A stretch of DNA of 28,056 nt from UBA7887 sp964408735 (GTDB taxonomy: Bacteria > Pseudomonadota > Alphaproteobacteria > UBA7887). Both the position numbers and the translations under genes were made by a program. The notes under the pieces are model-generated. The model ran no database searches. It saw nothing but the letters and a program-made list of their open reading frames with translations, and was not told the DNA's origin. Below are positions 8,167 through 17,195 of this stretch, one piece after another (within the stretch, counting starts at the first letter, position 1; each line of letters begins with the position of its first letter). The DNA is taken from the NCBI GenBank assembly GCA_964408735.1, contig CAYPAX010000062.1, forward strand, positions 1 to 28,056. The letters are read 5' to 3'.

Positions 8167-8741
8167 CAGAGCATCTCAGAACCGCAGGTCTTTGGTCCGT
8201 CGCTGCCGCCGCCCTTGTGGCGCTTGGCGGCTGTGGCGACACCATCAAGGAACAATTCGGGTTCGGCCGTCAGGCACCCGACGAATACCAGGTGGTGGAG
8301 GCGCAGCCCCTGGCCTTGCCGCCCGATTTCCACCTGCGCCCGCCGGCTCCCGGCGCGCCGCGCCCCCAGGAGCAGGACGTGCGCCGCCAGGCCGAGGAGA
8401 TCGTGCTCGGCCCCAACGCCGATCGCGGCAATGCGGGTGCCGCGCCGCCGCCGCGCAGCCCGGGAGAGCTGGCGCTGCTCAATATGGCGGGCGCCAACGA
8501 GGCCGATCCCGGCATTCGTCAGGTCATCAATCGCGAAAGCTCGGTACTTGCCGCCGATGACGAAGGCTTCGTCGACAGCCTGATGTTCTGGCAGGGCAAG
8601 GAGGCCCAAGGCCTGGCCCTTGACCCGGTCGCCGAGAACCAGCGCCTGCAGGAGAATGCGGCAGCGGGCAGGGCGCCGACCTATGGTGATACGCCGGTCA
8701 TCGTGCGTCGCGAGCGGGCGCCGCTGGAAGACTTGTTCTGA
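8163..8741 (+). CDS. bamF: DUF3035 lipoprotein, BamF-like BAM complex subunit
   Basis: Encodes 192 residues. The N terminus is a lipoprotein signal with lipobox LGGC, putting the acylated cysteine at residue 24. It is followed by DEYQVVEAQPLALPPDFHLRPP (about 38-59), the hallmark of the DUF3035 family. That family includes BamF, described as a subunit of the outer-membrane beta-barrel assembly machine in Caulobacter. The rest is hydrophilic and rich in Pro, Ala and Arg, so probably partly disordered, and faces the periplasm. The start overlaps the lspA stop by four bases, and the M16 peptidase pair follows 31 bp later. The family assignment is good; BAM membership in this organism is inferred from homology. 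Confidence 0.85.
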   Translation: MTEHLRTAGLWSVAAAALVALGGCGDTIKEQFGFGRQAPDEYQVVEAQPLALPPDFHLRPPAPGAPRPQEQDVRRQAEEIVLGPNADRGNAGAAPPPRSPGELALLNMAGANEADPGIRQVINRESSVLAADDEGFVDSLMFWQGKEAQGLALDPVAENQRLQENAAAGRAPTYGDTPVIVRRERAPLEDLF

Positions 8742-8772
8742 TCCGATTTCGCGCGCGGAGCGTATACCGACC

Positions 8773-10128
8773 ATGACCCGTCTACGCCTCTTTGCCGCTT
8801 GGCTCGCCTTCGGCATCGGCTTCGCCAGCGTGGCAGAGGCCGCCCCAGGCAAGACCTTCGGCGCCGAGACCTTCTTTCTCGACAACGGCATGCAGGTGGT
8901 GGTGATCGCCAAACACCGGGCACCGGTGGTGCACCATGCCGTCTGGTACAAGATCGGCGCTGCCGATGAGCCGCCGGGTGCCTCCGGCATCGCTCACATG
9001 CTCGAACACATGATGTTCAAGGGCACGCCATCGGTGCCCAACGGCGATTTTTCGCGTGTCGTCGCGCGCAATGGCGGCAACGACAACGCCTTCACCAATC
9101 ACGACTACACCGGCTATTTCCAGAACATCGCCATCGACCGTCTGGAGATGGTGATGGAGATGGAGGCCGACCGCATGGTCAACCTGGCCTTCGAGGTCTC
9201 CGCTTTCGAGACCGAGCGCGACGTGGTGCTGGAAGAGCGGCGTAGCCGCACCGACAACCGTGCCAGCGCGCAATTCGGCGAGCAGATGGGCGCGGCCCAG
9301 TTCCTCTCCCATCCCTATGGCACGCCGATCATCGGCTGGGAGCACGAGATCCGCGCTTTCAGCCACGAGGACGCGCTGGCCTTCTATCGCCGCCACTATG
9401 CGCCGGGCAATGCCATCCTTATCGTCGCCGGGGATATCACGGCGGATGCGCTTCTGCCGCTTGCCGAGCGCACCTATGGCCGCATTCCGGCACAGCAGGT
9501 GGCGCCACGCATCCGGCCAAGCGAGCCACCCCAACGTGCCGCCAGGCGCCTGGTGATGGAGGACGAGCGGGTGGCGGCGCCGGAATGGATGCGCAGCTAT
9601 CTCAGCCCCAGCTATCACGACGATCCGGACGGTATCGCCGTGCCGCTCGACGTGCTCGCCGAAGTGCTCGGCGGCAGCACCACCAGCCGGCTCTATCAGT
9701 CGCTCGTGGTCGAGCAGCAGCTGGCGACCAATGCCGGCGCCTATTTCCAGGGCACAACCTTGGACCGCTCGCGCTTCGGCTTCTATGCCCGCCCGGCGCC
9801 GGGTGTGACGGTGGCGGCGGTCGAGGCAGCCGTGGACGCCGAGCTGGCGCGCCTGCTGGCCGAAGGGGTCGGCGAGGAAGAGCTGGAGCGGGCCAAGTTC
9901 GGCATTCGCTCGCTGGCGGTCTATGCCCGCGACAGCCTGTCCTCTCTGGCGCGCATATTCGGCGTAGCGCTCACGGTCGGGCTTACCGTGGAGCAGGTCG
10001 AGGCCTGGCCCGACGCGGTGCAGGCCGTGACCGCCGAGGACGTGCTCGCTGCGGCCCGTGCGGTGTTGCACGACGAAAGCTCGGTAACCGGCACGCTGCT
10101 GCCGGCCGGCGACGGGCAGGGCTCGTGA
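8773..10128 (+). CDS. M16 family zinc metallopeptidase, catalytic member
   Basis: Encodes 451 residues. A signal peptide is predicted at 1-23 (core AAWLAFGIGFASV, cleavage after AEA), so the enzyme is exported. The inverted zinc motif HxxEH is HMLEH at 75-79; the third ligand is expected in VVLEERRSR, where E154 or E155 lies 75-76 residues on. The second M16 domain contains GGSTTSRLYQSLV, typical of the C-terminal half. Such proteins degrade or process peptides in the periplasm. The ATG at 8773 was chosen because the signal peptide begins there; GGAG lies about 13 bp upstream, a weak site. Its stop overlaps the next start by one base (TGATG). That neighbour is a zinc-less M16 protein, so a heterodimer is likely. 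Confidence 0.93.
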   Translation: MTRLRLFAAWLAFGIGFASVAEAAPGKTFGAETFFLDNGMQVVVIAKHRAPVVHHAVWYKIGAADEPPGASGIAHMLEHMMFKGTPSVPNGDFSRVVARNGGNDNAFTNHDYTGYFQNIAIDRLEMVMEMEADRMVNLAFEVSAFETERDVVLEERRSRTDNRASAQFGEQMGAAQFLSHPYGTPIIGWEHEIRAFSHEDALAFYRRHYAPGNAILIVAGDITADALLPLAERTYGRIPAQQVAPRIRPSEPPQRAARRLVMEDERVAAPEWMRSYLSPSYHDDPDGIAVPLDVLAEVLGGSTTSRLYQSLVVEQQLATNAGAYFQGTTLDRSRFGFYARPAPGVTVAAVEAAVDAELARLLAEGVGEEELERAKFGIRSLAVYARDSLSSLARIFGVALTVGLTVEQVEAWPDAVQAVTAEDVLAAARAVLHDESSVTGTLLPAGDGQGS

Positions 10129-11447
10129 TGCTGCGTCTCGTCCTTGTGGCCTTTTGCCTGAGCCTATTCGCCCTGCGCCCGGCTGTTGCGGTGGAGGTTC
10201 AGCGCGTGATCAGCCCCGGCGGTATCGAGGCCTGGCTGGTGGAGGAGCACACTGTGCCCATCGTCAGTCTACGCTTCGCCTTTCGCGGCGGCAGCGCGCT
10301 CGACCCGCAAGGCAAGGAAGGCCTTGCCGAGATGGTCTCGGGTCTGCTCAACGAGGGCGCCGGCGATATGGATGCGCTGGCCTACCAGAAGGCCCTCGAC
10401 GACAGCGCCGTGCGCATGAGCTTCGAGGCGGGCATCGACGACTTCGGCGGCAGCCTCGCGACGCTGACGGAAACCGGCGATGTCGCCTATCGCCTCCTCG
10501 CCATGGCCTTGCGCGAGCCGCGTTTCGACGGCGATGCGGTCGAGCGGGTGCGGGCACAGCTGATCGCCGGGCTTGAGCGTGCGGCGAGGAGCGGCAACGA
10601 AGTGGCGCGCCGGCAGTGGTATGCCGCGGCCTTTGCAGGCCATCCCTATGCGCGCCCGCCGGGCGGCACCCTGGCTGGCGTCGAGGCGATCGGCCGCGAC
10701 GATCTGCTCGCCTTCACGCGCGCCCGTTTCGGACGTGATGCGCTGACGGTGGGCGTTGCCGGTGACATCACCGCGGCGGACCTGGGCCGGGTCCTGGACC
10801 TGATCTTTGGCGATCTGCCCGCCACCGCAGAGCCGGGCGATATCGCCGAGACCGCGCCCGGCGCCGCAGGGACCGTGCATGTGGAGCGCCTGCCGCAGCC
10901 GCAAAGCGTGCTGCTATTGGGCCAGGTGGGCTTGAAGCGCGCCGATCCGCGCTTCTACACCGCCTATGTCATGAACCACATCTTCGGCGGTGGCGGCTTT
11001 TCCAGCCGCCTCAATAGGGAGGTGCGCGAGAAGCGCGGCCTCGCCTACGGCATCTTCAGCTACATGGTGCCGCTGGATCATGCTGCAGCTTTCATGATCG
11101 GCACCGCGACGCAGAACGCGCGTGTCTCGGAATCCCTCGCCGTGATCCGCGACGAAGTGATCCGCCTGCACGACGAGGGCGTAAGCGAGCAGGAGCTGAC
11201 CGACGCCAAGACCTATCTCACCGGCTCCTTTCCGCTCAGGCTCGACAGCAATGGCGAGATCGCCACGATGCTGGTGGGCATGCAGATTGCCGAGCTCGGC
11301 ATCGACTATCTCGACCGCCGCAACGGCCTGATCGAAGCGGTGAGCGGAGAGGACATCGCAGCCCTGGCCGCCGAGTTGCTCGACCCTGACGCTTTTGCCG
11401 TGGTCGTGGTGGGCGAGCCTGAAGGGATTGACGCCACAGCCGAATAG
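10128..11447 (+). CDS. M16 family protein, non-catalytic partner
   Basis: Encodes 439 residues with an N-terminal signal peptide (core LVLVAFCLSLFAL, cleavage near AVA). It is an M16 fold without the HxxEH zinc site: the corresponding region reads KEGLAEMVSGLLNEG (about 63-77), with no histidine pair. It keeps the arginine/tyrosine motif SSRLNREVREKRGLAY (R294, Y307) typical of the inactive subunit in bacterial M16 pairs and in mitochondrial processing peptidase. It is translationally coupled to the catalytic M16 gene by a TGATG overlap. The expected role is substrate binding in a heterodimer, known for the family and inferred here. The acyl-CoA synthetase-like gene follows after 9 bp. Confidence 0.92.
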   Translation: MLRLVLVAFCLSLFALRPAVAVEVQRVISPGGIEAWLVEEHTVPIVSLRFAFRGGSALDPQGKEGLAEMVSGLLNEGAGDMDALAYQKALDDSAVRMSFEAGIDDFGGSLATLTETGDVAYRLLAMALREPRFDGDAVERVRAQLIAGLERAARSGNEVARRQWYAAAFAGHPYARPPGGTLAGVEAIGRDDLLAFTRARFGRDALTVGVAGDITAADLGRVLDLIFGDLPATAEPGDIAETAPGAAGTVHVERLPQPQSVLLLGQVGLKRADPRFYTAYVMNHIFGGGGFSSRLNREVREKRGLAYGIFSYMVPLDHAAAFMIGTATQNARVSESLAVIRDEVIRLHDEGVSEQELTDAKTYLTGSFPLRLDSNGEIATMLVGMQIAELGIDYLDRRNGLIEAVSGEDIAALAAELLDPDAFAVVVVGEPEGIDATAE

Positions 11448-11456
11448 GGGGCTCGG

Positions 11457-13007
11457 ATGAAGGACAATGTAGGGCTCATCCTTGCCAAGCGAGCCTATCT
11501 GACGCCGGAGCTCGAGGGGCTGGTGGATACCGCGTCGGGGCGGCGGTTGAGTTTTCGCGAGCTGAACCAGGGCTGCAACCGTATCGCCAATGCGCTGTCG
11601 GCGCGGGGAATCGGCAAGGGCGACAGGGTCGCCATCCTCACCCTCAACTGTCCGGAATTCGTCGAGACCTTCTTTGCCGTCGCCAAGCTGGGCGGCGTCG
11701 TGGTGCCGCTCAACGTGCGCCTGGTCGCCGACGAGCTTGCCTTCATCCTGCAGGATTCCGGCGCGCGGACGCTCATCTACGGCGAGGAATTCAAGGCCGT
11801 GGCGGCGGAGCTGCACAGCCGCGGCGCCGATGCCACTGCCGTCAGCGACTGGCTGCAGGTGCTCGAGGCCGGCAGTGAGCGCGACGCCTTCGCCGAGGAC
11901 TTTCACGCCCTGCAAGCGGCGGCGCCCGCTGCCGAGCCTGATCTTGGCGGGCAGGACGATGACATGCTCTACATCATGTACACCTCGGGCACGACCGGCC
12001 TGCCCAAGGGCGTGGTGCACACCCACGAGACGGCGATTTCGGCCTCGCTCAACATCGGGGTGACCTCGGAATTGCGTTTCAAGGACCGCTATCTGCTGGC
12101 TCTGCCGGCCTATCATGTCGGCGCGCTGACGCCGCTCACCAGCAATGTCCATCTTGGCGTCACCTCGGTGATCATGCGCAGCTTCGATGCGGCCATGGCC
12201 TGGCAGCTGATCGAGCAGGAGGCGGTCACCGTCATGCTCGCGGTGCCTGCCATGCTCACATTCATGTATCAGGTGCCAGAGCGCGACAGCTGCGATCACA
12301 GCCACTTGCGCTGGATCATGTCGGGCGGCGCGCCGGTGCCGGTGACCAGCATCGAAGCCTATGCGGCGATGGGCGTCGAGGTGCACGAGGTCTATGGCCT
12401 GACCGAGAGCTGCGGCCCGGGCTGTCTGATCGCGCCGGACGATGCGGCGAGCCATCTCGGCTCCACCGGCAAGCCATTCTTCCACACGGAGCTGCGCGTG
12501 GTGGGCGCGGACGGGGAGGATATGGCGCCCGGCGAGACCGGCGAGATCATCCTGCGCGGGCGCCACATCATGAAGGAATACTGGAACCGGCCCGAAGCGA
12601 CCGCCGAGACCCTGCGCGACGGCTGGCTGCATACGGGCGATATCGGCAGCATGGATGAAGACGGTTTCGTCTATATCAAGGACCGCCTCAAGGACATGCT
12701 GATCTCGGGCGGCGAGAACGTCTACCCGGCCGAGATCGAGAACGTCATCCTGGCCCATCCCAAGGTGCGCGAAGTCGCGGTGATCGGCCAGCCCAGCGCC
12801 AAGTGGGGCGAGAGCGCCCTGGCCGTCGTGGTTGCCAGCGAAGAGGGGCTGGAGGCTGACGAGGTGCTGGTCTATTGCGTCGGCAAGCTGGCCCGCTTCA
12901 AACTGCCCCAGGCCGTCGCCTTCGTCGACGTGATTCCCCGCAACCCGACGGGCAAGGTGCTCAAGCAACAACTGCGCGAGCGCTTCCCGGGCCCCGCCGC
13001 GGTCTGA
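11457..13007 (+). CDS. acyl-CoA synthetase (AMP-forming, ANL superfamily)
   Basis: Encodes 516 residues, normal for the family. The adenylate-binding loop is YTSGTTGLPKG at 175-185. EVYGLTES (about 313-320) is motif A5, GWLHTGDIGSMDEDGFVYIKDR (about 389-410) covers A7/A8, and PRNPTGKVLKQQL near 490-502 carries the adenylating lysine. It activates a carboxylic acid to acyl-AMP and then acyl-CoA in the cytoplasm. The acid cannot be assigned: it resembles the medium/long-chain fatty acid and aryl-acid ligase groups. The start is an ATG nine bases after the M16 stop, with a G-rich stretch upstream. The next gene begins two bases after the stop, so coupling is likely. The MaoC hydratase upstream fits general acyl-CoA metabolism. 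Confidence 0.93.
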   Translation: MKDNVGLILAKRAYLTPELEGLVDTASGRRLSFRELNQGCNRIANALSARGIGKGDRVAILTLNCPEFVETFFAVAKLGGVVVPLNVRLVADELAFILQDSGARTLIYGEEFKAVAAELHSRGADATAVSDWLQVLEAGSERDAFAEDFHALQAAAPAAEPDLGGQDDDMLYIMYTSGTTGLPKGVVHTHETAISASLNIGVTSELRFKDRYLLALPAYHVGALTPLTSNVHLGVTSVIMRSFDAAMAWQLIEQEAVTVMLAVPAMLTFMYQVPERDSCDHSHLRWIMSGGAPVPVTSIEAYAAMGVEVHEVYGLTESCGPGCLIAPDDAASHLGSTGKPFFHTELRVVGADGEDMAPGETGEIILRGRHIMKEYWNRPEATAETLRDGWLHTGDIGSMDEDGFVYIKDRLKDMLISGGENVYPAEIENVILAHPKVREVAVIGQPSAKWGESALAVVVASEEGLEADEVLVYCVGKLARFKLPQAVAFVDVIPRNPTGKVLKQQLRERFPGPAAV

Positions 13008-13009
13008 GC

Positions 13010-13666
13010 GTGGCGAGCCTCGTTGGCGACGCGGCTCCGGACTTCACGGTTGCGGCGATCAATCGGGACGGCGATATCAGGCTCGCGGATTACACGGGCA
13101 GGAGCGCGCTGTTGCTCGGCCTGTTCCGTGGCCTGCACTGCCCCTTCTGTCGCCGTCAGGTGGTGCAGATGAACGGCTATGCCGATCAGCTTGGCGAGCT
13201 CGGCGTAGAGGGGCTTGCCGTCATCAACACAGAGCTTGACCGCGCGCGCCTTTATTACGGGCGCTTGGGACTCAAGATGGCGCTGGCGGTCGACCCGGAA
13301 TGGCAGACACACCGGCGATTCGGGCTTGCGCGGGCGAAGATTACCCTCGGCAGGACGAAATGGCCGCAAACGATCAATCCGCTCACGGCGGTTACGCTGC
13401 GGCTCAATCCGACCGGCGAGCTTCCCGCACCGGTACCGTTGATCCGCATGAACGCCGCGCTCAACCGCATCGACGGCTTCGAGAAGACGGCTGTAGACAA
13501 GAAGATGGAGAAGGCCCACGGCAAGACCGGGGCGGGCTATGTCCTGATCGATACGGCCGGCGTCGTCCGTTGGCAATGGCTGGAGGGCGAGACGGGCGCA
13601 CAGGACGTCGCCAAATTCCCCTCCGCGACGAACATCCTCGACGCTGTGGGCGCTGCCCTGGATTGA
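13010..13666 (+). CDS. AhpC/TSA-type peroxiredoxin-like protein
   Basis: Encodes 218 residues from a GTG two bases after the previous stop, without its own clear ribosome binding site, so translation is probably coupled. The fold is thioredoxin-like: VGDAAPDFTV opens the domain, LLLGLFRGLHCPFCRRQ follows with a CPFC pair at C44 and C47, and INTELDRARLYYGRLGLKMALAVDPEWQTHRRFGL matches the redoxin region. A roughly 60-residue insertion (about 110-170) precedes the closing strand GYVLIDTAGVVRWQWLEGE. It is probably a cytosolic thiol reductase or peroxidase. The CxxC arrangement resembles peroxiredoxin-like rather than classical 2-Cys enzymes. The substrate is unknown. No signal peptide is seen. 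Confidence 0.85.
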   Translation: MASLVGDAAPDFTVAAINRDGDIRLADYTGRSALLLGLFRGLHCPFCRRQVVQMNGYADQLGELGVEGLAVINTELDRARLYYGRLGLKMALAVDPEWQTHRRFGLARAKITLGRTKWPQTINPLTAVTLRLNPTGELPAPVPLIRMNAALNRIDGFEKTAVDKKMEKAHGKTGAGYVLIDTAGVVRWQWLEGETGAQDVAKFPSATNILDAVGAALD

Positions 13667-13704
13667 CCACGCATGGTGTATATTCCGACTCGGGGAGACG
13701 AGGC

Positions 13705-16700
13705 ATGTCCGATATTCGAGCATGGCTGGAGGCGATCGGGCTGGGCGACCTGGCTGCTGCCTTCGAGGCCGAGCAGATCGCGCCCGAGGATCTGCGTTTT
13801 CTGAGCGAAGACGACTTCAAGGAGCTGGGCCTCGGCATGGGCCCGCGCAAGCGCATCATGGCGGCCATCGCGGAAGCTGCCGAGGTGGTGGCCGAAAATG
13901 CCGCAAGCGAGCCCAGGCAAAGTGCCGAGCGACGGCAGATTACGGTGATGTTCTGCGATCTGGTGGGCTCGACCGCCCTTTCCGAACAGCTCGACCCGGA
14001 AGACCTGCGCTCGCTCATGCAGGCCTATCAGCGCACCGCCGGCGAGGCGATCGGGCGCTACGAAGGCCACGTCGCGCAATATCTCGGCGACGGCCTGATG
14101 ACCTATTTCGGCTGGCCCCGGGCCCACGAGGACGACGCCGAGCGGGCGGTACGCGCGGCACTTGAGATCGTCGAAGCGGTCAAGACTATCGAGCCGCCGC
14201 TGCAAGTGCGCGTGGGCATTGCCACCGGCGCGGTGGTCGTCGGCGAGACCGGCGGCGGCGACGCCAGCGTGCCCAAACTTGCAGTGGGCGAGACGCCGAA
14301 CATTGCCGCACGGGTGCAAGGCTTGGCTGAGGCGGACGGCATCGTCATTGCCGCCTCGACGCGGCGGCTGGTGGGTGGCGCCTTCGAGCTTGAGGACACC
14401 GGCGCGCACAGCCTGAAGGGGATTGTCGATCCCGTGCATGCCTGGGCGGTGACGGGGGTCGCCAGCACCGAGGGCCGTTTCGAGGCCGCGCGCGGCGCCA
14501 GCCTGACACCGCTCGTCGGCCGCGATGCCGAGATCGCCATGGTGCTGGAGCGCTGGCAGCGCGCCAAGGCCGGGGAAGGCCAGGCGATAATGCTGTCGGG
14601 CGAGCCCGGCATCGGCAAGAGCCGCCTGGCTCATGGCCTGCTGGAGCGCTTGGGCGACGAGTCCCATATTCGTTTGCGCTACCAGTGTTCCCCTTACTAC
14701 ATGAATACCGCTCTGTACCCCGTCATAAAGCATTTGGAGCGTGCTGCCGGTTTCGCGATGGATAGCGGCGACGAGACCAGGCTCGACCGCATGGAGGCGA
14801 TGCTCGCCCTGGGCACGGATGACGTGGCCGGCGCGGCGCCGCTGGTGGCACCACTGCTGTCGCTGCCTGCCGATAGGTATCCGCCGCTCGGCCTGTCGCC
14901 GCAGAAGATCCGGCAGTCGACACTGACCGTGCTCACGGACCAGGTCATCGGCCTTGCCCGCGCCCGTCCGGTGCTGATGGTTTTCGAAGACGCTCATTGG
15001 ATCGACCCGACAACGCTCGATCTGCTCGCCATGGTGATAGACAGCATCGGCGAGGCGCGTGTGCTGGTGCTCATGACATACCGGCCCGAGTTTACGCCGC
15101 CCTGGCCGAGCTACGGTCACGTCGCAACGCTCAATCTCGACCGTCTCTCGCGCGCCCACGGCGCCGCCCTTATCGACGGCGTGGCGACCAAGAATACGCT
15201 GCCCGAGGAAACGGTGGCGCAGATTCTTGCCAAGGCCGACGGCATCCCGCTCTTCGTCGAGCAGCTCACCGAGGCGGTTCTGGAAGACCAGGCGGGACAG
15301 GCGCCGGGCCTGAGTATCCCGGCGACATTGCGCGACGCCCTGATGGCGCGTCTCGACCGTCTCGGCAGCGCCAAGGAGGTTGCCCAGCTCGCTGCGACCA
15401 TCGGCCGCAGCGTCAGCTACGACCTGCTCGCGGCGACCGCAGCGCTGGAGGACACAGTGCTGGAGGATGCCGTTGCTGCGCTGGTCGCGGCGGGGCTTGT
15501 GCTGCGCCGTGGCGTCGCCCCCGGCCACAGCATCGAGTTTCGCCACGCGCTGTTTCAGGAGACGGCACGCGGGTCCCTGTTGCGAAGCGACCGCCAGCGC
15601 CACCATGCTCGCATCGTCGAGAGTCTCGAAAGCCAGTTCCCTGCCCGCAGCGAAAGCGAGCCCGAGTTTCTCGCCCACCATTGCTCGGAAGCGGGCCTGA
15701 TCGAATCCGCAGCCGACTATTGGCTGGCGGCGGGCCGCCTGGCCATGCAGCGCTCGGCCCATGTCGAGGCCGAGCGGCATTTGCGCGCCGGTCTCGCCAG
15801 TCTCGCCGAGATGCACGACACGCCGGCACGGAAGCACCGCGAAATCGCCCTGCACAACATGCTCGGCGTCTGCCTCATGCCGATCCGCGGCTTCGGTGTT
15901 GCCGAGGTGGCGGAGATCTTCTCCGCCGCCGCCGCGCTGTCGCGCGAGGTGGATGACAGCACTGGCTTGTTCGTGGCGCTGCGTGGCATGGGCCAGTACC
16001 AGATGATCTCCGGCGACCTGCCGACCGCCTGCGAGCAGGTCGGCCACGTGCTCGCCCTTGCCGAGGAGCTCGACGACGACGGCATGATCATCGAGGCCAA
16101 CCACCTGGGTTGGAGCTCGCTGACCTTCGGCGGCGACCTGCGGGCGGCGCTGCGGCATGCGGAAACCGGCGCCGCGCTCTATCGCCGCGAGCGCCACCAT
16201 CAGCTTACCCACAGCTATTCCGGACACGACCCCGGCGTCTGCTGCCGCTCCTTCAGCGCCATGGCCATGTGGCAGCTGGGACGGCCCGATGCGGCGGAGT
16301 CGCTGAACCGCGAGGGGGAAGCGTTGGCCCGCGAGCTGGCCCACCCCTTTACCACCACGGTGGTGCTTTGGTCCAGCGGCCTGCTCGCCATGCTGCGGCG
16401 CGACGTGCCACGCTTGCGTGAGGTCGGCGAACGCATGATCGACCATTGCCAGGACAAGGGATTTTCGCCTTTTCTGCCGATGGGGCACGTCTTCGTGGGC
16501 GGCGCGCTGGCCGCCGACGGTGACCTGGCCGAGGGCGCGGCGCGTATGACCGAAGGCATCGAGGGCCTGGCCAAGTCTCGCACCGCCTACACGGTACCGA
16601 CCTTCCACGCCTGGCTTGCCGCCGTCTGCCAGGAACAGGGCGATGTCGCGCGCGCCCGCGCTGCCAGAGCGGACGGCGTGGTCATGGCCAATGACATGGG

Positions 16701-16992
16701 CGATGTCTTCATGCGCCCCGAATTTATTCGCATAGACGGCGAGCTATTGCGCATCGAAGGCAAGGCGGCCGACGCCGAAGCCACCTTCCGCCAGGCCATA
16801 GAGAGCGCGGAAGGTGCGCACGCCAGCTCGCTCGCGCTGCGCGCCACCATGAGCCTCGCGCGCCTTTGGCAGGACCAGGGCAAGGGCGCAGATGCCGCCG
16901 AGCCACTCGCCGCCATGCTCGCCCGCTTCGACGAAGGCTTCGCCACCGCCGACTTGAGAGAAGCCAAGGCGCTGCTCGAGGCGCTGCGCTAG
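13705..16992 (+). CDS. SAM domain / class III nucleotide cyclase / AAA ATPase / TPR protein
   Basis: Encodes 1095 residues, starting after GGGGAGACGAGGC. Residues 1-55 form a SAM protein-interaction domain (WLEAIGLGDL ... LGLGMGPRKRIM). Residues about 75-250 form a class III cyclase domain with metal-binding D85 (FCDLVGST) and D129 (YLGDG), and transition-state residues N199 and R203 (GETPNIAAR). The position seven before N199 is leucine (L192) rather than the aspartate of mammalian adenylyl cyclase, so cAMP versus cGMP is unclear. Next comes a P-loop ATPase: Walker A GEPGIGKS (299-306) and Walker B VLMVFEDAHWID. The C-terminal 450 residues are alpha-helical and TPR-like. There is no membrane segment. 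The architecture is known from soil and root-associated Alphaproteobacteria, where such proteins act as large signal-integrating cyclases. It lies 38 bp after the redoxin gene and may have its own promoter. Confidence 0.93.
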   Translation: MSDIRAWLEAIGLGDLAAAFEAEQIAPEDLRFLSEDDFKELGLGMGPRKRIMAAIAEAAEVVAENAASEPRQSAERRQITVMFCDLVGSTALSEQLDPEDLRSLMQAYQRTAGEAIGRYEGHVAQYLGDGLMTYFGWPRAHEDDAERAVRAALEIVEAVKTIEPPLQVRVGIATGAVVVGETGGGDASVPKLAVGETPNIAARVQGLAEADGIVIAASTRRLVGGAFELEDTGAHSLKGIVDPVHAWAVTGVASTEGRFEAARGASLTPLVGRDAEIAMVLERWQRAKAGEGQAIMLSGEPGIGKSRLAHGLLERLGDESHIRLRYQCSPYYMNTALYPVIKHLERAAGFAMDSGDETRLDRMEAMLALGTDDVAGAAPLVAPLLSLPADRYPPLGLSPQKIRQSTLTVLTDQVIGLARARPVLMVFEDAHWIDPTTLDLLAMVIDSIGEARVLVLMTYRPEFTPPWPSYGHVATLNLDRLSRAHGAALIDGVATKNTLPEETVAQILAKADGIPLFVEQLTEAVLEDQAGQAPGLSIPATLRDALMARLDRLGSAKEVAQLAATIGRSVSYDLLAATAALEDTVLEDAVAALVAAGLVLRRGVAPGHSIEFRHALFQETARGSLLRSDRQRHHARIVESLESQFPARSESEPEFLAHHCSEAGLIESAADYWLAAGRLAMQRSAHVEAERHLRAGLASLAEMHDTPARKHREIALHNMLGVCLMPIRGFGVAEVAEIFSAAAALSREVDDSTGLFVALRGMGQYQMISGDLPTACEQVGHVLALAEELDDDGMIIEANHLGWSSLTFGGDLRAALRHAETGAALYRRERHHQLTHSYSGHDPGVCCRSFSAMAMWQLGRPDAAESLNREGEALARELAHPFTTTVVLWSSGLLAMLRRDVPRLREVGERMIDHCQDKGFSPFLPMGHVFVGGALAADGDLAEGAARMTEGIEGLAKSRTAYTVPTFHAWLAAVCQEQGDVARARAARADGVVMANDMGDVFMRPEFIRIDGELLRIEGKAADAEATFRQAIESAEGAHASSLALRATMSLARLWQDQGKGADAAEPLAAMLARFDEGFATADLREAKALLEALR

Positions 16993-17114
16993 TTGGGGGC
17001 GGCAGTGGGCTCCTTCGGCACAGGTACTATCGCGTAATATCGCATAACCTCGTGTTGCCGGCGCAAATCAAAGGTGCACCAAGTCTCCCGCTCGCCGTTC
17101 CAAACGCGTCTCCC

Positions 17115-17180
17115 GGGGTCAGGTCTTTTATTTTAGCAATTTAGAAAACTCTAATATGCTAAAATGAAAGACCTGACCCC
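17115..17180. repeat. 66-bp AT-rich near-perfect palindrome (REP/MITE-like)
   Basis: Two 30-base arms (17115-17144 and 17151-17180) flank AAAACT. The arms match at 27 of 30 positions; they begin and end with GGGGTCAGGTCTTT and its complement, and the inner part is ATTTTAGC-rich. One mismatch would be a G-U pair in RNA. The AT-rich core stands out from the GC-rich surroundings. From memory, GGGGTCAGGTCT palindromes recur in many bacterial genomes, often near REP-associated tyrosine transposases; no transposase is present here. It sits between convergent genes, 16 bp past the Rid stop, and could also serve as a bidirectional terminator. Confidence 0.75.
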
Positions 17181-17195
17181 AATTGGGGAGGCGGG

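Noticed and set aside
13663..13684. Sigma-70-like promoter before the cyclase gene (TTGACC and TATATT)
   Set aside because: The two boxes are separated by only 10 bases, too short for a normal promoter.
13537..16608. 1023-codon open frame opposite the SAM-cyclase-ATPase gene
   Set aside because: The + strand gene shows multiple intact catalytic motifs; the antisense frame shows none.
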